Source: Alphaproteobacteria bacterium
GTDB lineage: Bacteria; Pseudomonadota; Alphaproteobacteria; Micropepsales; Micropepsaceae
NCBI GenBank assembly: GCA_028871795.1
Contig: JAGWMG010000005.1
Coordinates: forward strand, 186,001-250,000
DNA: 64,000 nucleotides
Direction: 5' to 3'
A program made the translations under genes and the position numbers. Positions 56,443 through 64,000 of this stretch are shown one piece after another; the stretch's first letter is position 1; every line of letters begins with the position of its first letter. The notes below the pieces were generated by a model. It worked only from the letters and a program-made list of their open reading frames with translations, did not search any database and had not been told where the DNA came from.

Positions 56443-57072
56443 CTAGCGGATTTGCTGCGCCTTCTTCTTCAAGCTCGATATGAGCGTGGGGACGTCGCCG
56501 TTGTTCTGGCCGAGGTACGAGGTGAACTCGCTTCTCTGCATCTCGCGCAGCCACACGCCTTCGACCGAGAAGTCGATCACCGCCAGCCGTCCGTTCCGGC
56601 CGACGACCCGGAAATCCACCTCGAGCGGTTTCGCTTCGTGGCTTTTCGCCGGATCGATCATCACGGTCTTGACGACGCTTTCGTCCGCGGCCAGCGGATA
56701 GGAACCCGTCACTTGCAACGTCTGGCCGGAAAACTTGTTGAAATAGGTCTGATAAACCGCCAGCGCGTAATCCTTGAACGCGTCATCGAATGCGGCCAGA
56801 TCGTCGGGCGATGCCGAGCGCCTGTACTGGCCCAGGGTATAGTCGGCAATGGTCTTAATATCGGTCAGCCCGAGCAGGAACACCTGGAACTGCGTGCGGC
56901 GCTGATCCTTGCTGAGTTGCTTGTTGTTGAGGATCGTTAGTCCCTTCTGCACGTTGTCCGTGATGTATTGCTCGGCCGGGGTCGCCGCCTGTGCCGGCGC
57001 CAAAAATCCCGCGAAGCCTGCGGCAAGAACCAGGATTGCGAGCATCAGCCGAAGGGGCTGCGTTGCGGCCAT
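56443..57072 (-). CDS. mlaC: MlaC/Ttg2D family phospholipid-binding periplasmic protein
   Basis: This is the periplasmic lipid carrier of the Mla pathway. From ATG 57072 (AAGGA 9 nt upstream) it has 209 residues, with a signal peptide cut after PAQA; an in-frame ATG at 57102 would add ten residues. Family segments are ILNNKQLSKDQRRTQFQVFLLGLTDIKTIADYTLGQYRR, YQTYFNKFSGQTLQVTGS, and FRVVGRNGRLAVIDFSVEGVWLREMQRSEFTSYL. The gene is downstream of a second mlaA; the inner-membrane mlaFEDB genes are not in the window. HpnM is a divergent paralogue. Confidence 0.9.
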   Translation of the reverse strand: MAATQPLRLMLAILVLAAGFAGFLAPAQAATPAEQYITDNVQKGLTILNNKQLSKDQRRTQFQVFLLGLTDIKTIADYTLGQYRRSASPDDLAAFDDAFKDYALAVYQTYFNKFSGQTLQVTGSYPLAADESVVKTVMIDPAKSHEAKPLEVDFRVVGRNGRLAVIDFSVEGVWLREMQRSEFTSYLGQNNGDVPTLISSLKKKAQQIR

Positions 57073-57177
57073 GACGTAGTGTCCTTGGGGAAACTTGTAC
57101 ATCCGTCAGCGAACCTCCCATTTCTCGAACCCAGAGGTAATCGTCGGCTGCGCTTGTGGCAAGTTCGTGGCGGCGGT

Positions 57178-57900
57178 TCACTCTTCCGAAGGTTGCGGCG
57201 CTCCCGGCGCGCCGTTGTGGATTTCGTTGGCCCGGTATTGCCTGTAGAGGCTGCGGGTTGCCGCATAATAATCCAGCGAGTTGCGCTCTACATCGTCCAC
57301 GGTCTCCATGTTGCGCGCGCGAAGGTCGAGCAACGTGAAGTAGTTGCGCCCGACGATCCACCAAGGATGCTGTTTGATCCGGATGTAGATGGTGGGATCG
57401 AAGAAGATGTCCACCACGCGTCCGACGGCGTCGCGCGGCGGCGCGGGCCCGAACAGGGGCAGGACTATGTAAGGCCCTTCGTCCATGCCCCAGACCGCCA
57501 GGGTCTGACCGAAATCCTCGCTGTGTTCAGGAATGCCCATTCCCGACGCCACGTCGAACAAACCGGCGAGGCCCACGATGGAGTTCAGGGTGAACCGGGT
57601 GAGGGTCTGGGTGGCCCGCTTGGACTCGCCTTGCAGCACATCGTTGGCGAAAGTGACGGGAAGATCCAAGGTTGTCAGAGTGTTATGGATCGACTCGCGG
57701 AGCGGCTGGGGGATGTTGCGGTTGTAGGATCGAGCCGTGGGATGCAAGGTCCAGTCATCAAGTTTCTGGTTGTAAGCGAAGATTTCCCGGTTTGTAGCTT
57801 CGTACGGGTCGTTGTTGGCGAGTGCGTCCGGGCTTGATGTGCCGCAGGCCGAAAGGCACAACGCGGCCAAAATTGCCGCAAATGGTAGGAATTTGCGCAT
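57178..57900 (-). CDS. mlaA: MlaA/VacJ family outer-membrane lipoprotein (mlaC-linked copy)
   Basis: The protein has 240 residues with lipobox LSAC (Cys19). Core blocks NDPYEATNREIFAYNQKLDDW, LDLPVTFANDVLQGESKRA, EDFGQTLAVWGMDEGPYIVLPLFGPAPPRD and DVERNSLDYYAATRSLYRQYR are shared with the hpnN-linked copy, but the proteins differ elsewhere, indicating an old duplication. It is in an operon with mlaC (105-base gap) and is probably the canonical MlaA of phospholipid retrieval. Confidence 0.93.
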   Translation of the reverse strand: MRKFLPFAAILAALCLSACGTSSPDALANNDPYEATNREIFAYNQKLDDWTLHPTARSYNRNIPQPLRESIHNTLTTLDLPVTFANDVLQGESKRATQTLTRFTLNSIVGLAGLFDVASGMGIPEHSEDFGQTLAVWGMDEGPYIVLPLFGPAPPRDAVGRVVDIFFDPTIYIRIKQHPWWIVGRNYFTLLDLRARNMETVDDVERNSLDYYAATRSLYRQYRANEIHNGAPGAPQPSEE

Positions 57901-57983
57901 CTCCCGCGCCCCGGTTTACCCAAGGGCGCCCCCCCTCGAGTTCTTTTAGCGCCTTTTTCTCTTGGCGTCTTGCATCGGCGGAT

Positions 57984-58005
57984 CATATAAAGATATGTTT
58001 ATATG
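57984..58005 (+). promoter_or_regulatory. inverted-repeat operator of the ArsR-type regulator (SahR-like)
   Basis: CATATAAA (57984-57991) and TTTATATG (57998-58005) form a perfect 8-bp inverted repeat with spacer GATATG, 18 bases before the regulator start. It is AT-rich in a GC-rich setting and well placed for autoregulation of the regulator-metF-metH operon by the ArsR-family protein. Confidence 0.7.
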
Positions 58006-58023
58006 TGTTGTCAGGAGTCCAAA

Positions 58024-58992
58024 ATGGACAAACTTGTTGCCATGCTGCGAGCGGCCGGCGATCCCACGCGCCTGCGCCTGCTGCTTTTGCTGCGTCAGGC
58101 GGAGCTCACGGTCAGCGAATTGATCGAGATTGTCGGCCAAAGCCAGCCGCGGGTCTCGCGCCATTTGAAGCTCTTATGCGGCGCTGGCCTGATCGAGCGG
58201 TTCAAGGAAGGAAGCTGGGTTTTTTACAGGGCCACCGACGAAGGGCGGGGTGCGGCGCTCGGCACCACGCTGTCGGATTTGGCGCGGGGACCTCATCAGC
58301 CCGACTTGAAGCGGCTGTCGGCGGTGCGCGAAGGCCGCGCCGCGGAGGCCGCCGCTTACTTCAAGGCGAACGCCTCGGAATGGGGCCGCATCCGCGCGCT
58401 GCATGCGCCGGAAAAAGACGTCGAGGCCGCCATTGTCCGCCACCTGGGCGGCCAGCCGATCGAGCATCTGCTGGACGCCGGGACGGGAACCGGGCGCATG
58501 CTGGAGCTGCTGGCTGCGCAGGTGAAGCGCGCCGTCGGCGTCGATGTCAGTCCCGAGATGCTGGCGATCGCGCGCGATCGTCTGATGCGGTCGAACCTGG
58601 CGCATTGCCAGGTTCGGCAAGGCGACACCTATCGCTTGCCGTTCCCCTCGGGCGGGACGTTGGCCGGTTTCGACGCGGTGCTGTTTCACCAGGTGCTGCA
58701 TTACCTCGACGATCCGGCCGCCGCCGTCGCCGAGGCGGGGCGCGTGATGCGCGCCGGAGGCCGCATGCTGATCGCTGACTTCGCGCCGCACGAACTGGAA
58801 TTCCTCCGCGAGGACTTCGCCCATCGCCGGCTTGGATTCTCCGACCGCGAAGTACAGGGCTGGTTCGCCGCCGCCGGCTTGCGGCCCTTGGCGGTGGAAG
58901 CGATCGCGCCGCACGCCGCTTCGAAGGAAAAATTGACGGTGAAGATCTGGCTTGCCGTTTCGGCCGCCAAGTCCCGCGCGGAGGCGGCATGA
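58024..58992 (+). CDS. ArsR-family regulator fused to a SAM-dependent methyltransferase domain (SahR-like)
   Basis: The protein has 322 residues. The N-terminal ~95 residues form an ArsR winged helix (LRAAGDPTRLRLLLLLRQAELTVSELIEIVGQSQPRVSRHLKLLCGAGLIERFKEG). From about residue 140 a class I methyltransferase domain follows with motif I LLDAGTGTGRMLELLA, ARDRLMRSNLAHCQVRQGD and GFDAVLFHQVLHYLDDP. This fusion upstream of methionine genes is the architecture of SahR, a sensor of S-adenosylhomocysteine. ATG 58024 has AGGAG 7 nt upstream. It overlaps metF by four bases, so it is an operon regulator. Confidence 0.88.
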   Translation: MDKLVAMLRAAGDPTRLRLLLLLRQAELTVSELIEIVGQSQPRVSRHLKLLCGAGLIERFKEGSWVFYRATDEGRGAALGTTLSDLARGPHQPDLKRLSAVREGRAAEAAAYFKANASEWGRIRALHAPEKDVEAAIVRHLGGQPIEHLLDAGTGTGRMLELLAAQVKRAVGVDVSPEMLAIARDRLMRSNLAHCQVRQGDTYRLPFPSGGTLAGFDAVLFHQVLHYLDDPAAAVAEAGRVMRAGGRMLIADFAPHELEFLREDFAHRRLGFSDREVQGWFAAAGLRPLAVEAIAPHAASKEKLTVKIWLAVSAAKSRAEAA

Positions 58993-59869
58993 GCCTCGAA
59001 GACCTCGTCGCGGACAGCCGCCCCATCGGCGTGTCGTTCGAATTCTTTCCGCCGAAGACTGCGCAGATGGAGGAGCAGCTCTGGCGGGCGGTGAAGCGGC
59101 TGGAGCCGCTACAGCCAGCCTTCGTCTCCGTCACTTATGGCGCGGGCGGCTCGACGCGCGACCGCACGCACGCCACGGTCAAGCGGATCGTCGAGGAAAC
59201 GACGCTCAAGCCCGCGGCGCATCTTACCTGCGTCGCCGCCACGCGCCACGAGGTCGAAGACGTCGTGCGCTCCTATTGGCGGGCGGGCGTGCGCCATATC
59301 GTGGCCTTGCGCGGCGACATGCCGGAGGCCGGCGCCCCCTACGCTTCGCATCCGGATGGTTATGACTCCACGCCGAAGCTGATCGAGAGCATCCGGGCCG
59401 TCGCGGCGTTCACGGTCAGTGTCTCCTGTTATCCCGAACGCCATCCGGATTCGCCTTCGTTCGAGCACGATCTCGATCTCTTGAAACGCAAGGTGGAAGC
59501 GGGCGCCTCGCGCGCCATCAGCCAGTTCTGCTTCGACAGCGATGCGGTGGCGCGCCTGCGCGACCGCGCCGACCGGTGGGGCATTTCCGTGCCCATCGTG
59601 CCCGGCCTGATGCCGACGACGAATTTCAAGGGCATTGCGCGCATGGCGGCGCGTTGCGGGGCAAGCATCCCCGCCTGGCTGTCGCGTCTCTACGAGGGCC
59701 TCGACGACGATCTCGAGAGCCGGCGCGTTATCGCCGCATCGGTGCTCGCCGAACAGGTCGTGCAGCTGCACGCGCACGGCTTCGACCAGTTTCATTTCTA
59801 CACGCTCAACCAGGCCGACCTCACCTACGCGACGTGCCGGATATTGGGGTTGGTGCCAAAGGATTTGCC

Positions 59870-59873
<4 letters not shown>
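58989..59873 (+). CDS. metF: methylenetetrahydrofolate reductase
   Basis: This FAD enzyme reduces 5,10-methylene-THF to 5-methyl-THF, the methyl donor for MetH. It has 294 residues in a TIM barrel. Family motifs are [17 protein letters not shown] (catalytic Glu), [67 protein letters not shown] and [16 protein letters not shown]. It overlaps metH by ATGA, so reductase and methyltransferase are made together. Confidence 0.96.
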
Positions 59874-63579
<3,706 letters not shown>

Positions 63580-63583
<4 letters not shown>

Positions 63584-64000
63584 CGCCGCTCCAGCCAGGC
63601 GAGCCGCAGCGCCAGTCCCAGCATCACGCTGGCGGAAATCCAGCCCAGGATCTTCCCGATCACGGGGTTGGCGCGCAGCCTGTCCGCCAGCCTGCCGCCG
63701 CCCAGCGCCACCGCGCAATTGACCGCCGTGCCGGAAGCGACGAAGGCGATGCCGAGCAGCAGGATTTGCAGCCACGCAGGCCCCGCGTCTCGGACCACGA
63801 ATTGCGGTAGGAAGGCGATGAAGAAGATCGCGACTTTGGGATTGAGAACGTCGGTCAACACACCTTGCCGGAACGCGGCGCGCACGGATTGTTCCGTGTC
63901 TGGCGCGCTCAGGTGCAGCGGGCGACGCAACATGCCGATGGCGATCCACACCAGATAGGCCGCACCGACATAGCGCACGATGTCGAAGGCGAGCGGCCAC
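63580..64000 (-). CDS. LysE/RhtB family amino-acid exporter (partial, C-terminal part)
   Basis: About 139 C-terminal residues are present; the start is beyond the right edge. The sequence [17 protein letters not shown], a charged loop, then [28 protein letters not shown] is the LysE/RhtB signature (the DVLNPK block). Helices [23 protein letters not shown] and [23 protein letters not shown] complete the topology. The family exports amino acids such as homoserine, threonine or lysine; the substrate is unknown. The position next to metH does not by itself suggest methionine export, since the genes converge. Confidence 0.88.

Noticed and set aside
57902..57983. C-run and GCGCC/GGCGT pair between mlaA and the SahR-like gene, as a bidirectional terminator
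   Set aside because: The two flanking genes diverge, so no terminator is expected, and the stem is short.

Overview
The window is a chromosomal segment of a GC-rich Gram-negative bacterium, most likely an alphaproteobacterium. The reasons are the compact mreBCD-mrdA-rodA operon, a DUF2336 gene, a LacI/TonB-receptor carbohydrate locus, a cytochrome c-fused PuuD urate oxidase, a full hpn hopanoid cluster, and an ArsR-methyltransferase regulator in front of metF-metH. Many genes overlap by 1 to 11 bp (ATGA, TGATG). I see no prophage, insertion sequence, CRISPR array or plasmid backbone. The genus cannot be fixed from the sequence alone.

Layout. 1-469: start of an ABC-transporter permease running off the left edge. 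1091-2869: leuA behind a leader peptide with four consecutive leucine codons. 2967-8660: rod-shape operon mreB-mreC-mreD-mrdA-rodA, followed by tRNA-Lys(CUU). 9076-18468: purine-catabolism island, with puuE-uraD-alc on the minus strand and hiuH-xdhA-xdhB-xdhC-puuD-allA on the plus strand from a shared 131-bp divergent promoter region; adenosine deaminase follows. 19681-22286: mmsA and a 3-hydroxyisobutyryl-CoA hydrolase-like gene (valine/propionate metabolism). 22422-23783: tRNA-Gly(CCC) and a DUF2336 gene. 24038-32163: uronate/2-keto-3-deoxygluconate locus (LacI regulator, kduI, kduD, TonB-dependent receptor, eda, kdgK). 32245-51630: hopanoid supercluster hpnI-J-K-L-A-B-C-D-E-shc-hpnG, then hpnH-ispH on the other strand, then ispA-hpnM, then hpnN-mlaA. 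51731-53260: altronate dehydratase uxaA. 53524-54675: an orphan outer-membrane barrel-like protein. 54781-57900: ettA, mlaC and a second mlaA. 57984-63583: predicted SahR-type regulator with metF and metH. 63580-64000: truncated LysE/RhtB exporter.

How the parts fit. The isoprenoid genes ispA and ispH feed HpnD/HpnC/HpnE (squalene) and Shc (hopene). HpnH/HpnG add the C5 side chain, HpnI/HpnK/HpnJ decorate the head group, and HpnN with its neighbours probably moves hopanoids to the outer membrane. The uronate locus converts unsaturated uronate products to KDG and then to pyruvate and glyceraldehyde-3-phosphate. One palindrome (core TGACACCGGTGTCA) recurs before the LacI gene, before kduI, twice before the TonB receptor, and at the 5' end of the distant uxaA, which suggests a single regulon. 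The purine island covers adenosine to glyoxylate.

Nothing here is a clearly undescribed system. The most informative signals are regulatory (the leuA leader, the LacI operator set, the SahR-type palindrome), together with the physical link between hopanoid transport and Mla-type lipid-transport genes.
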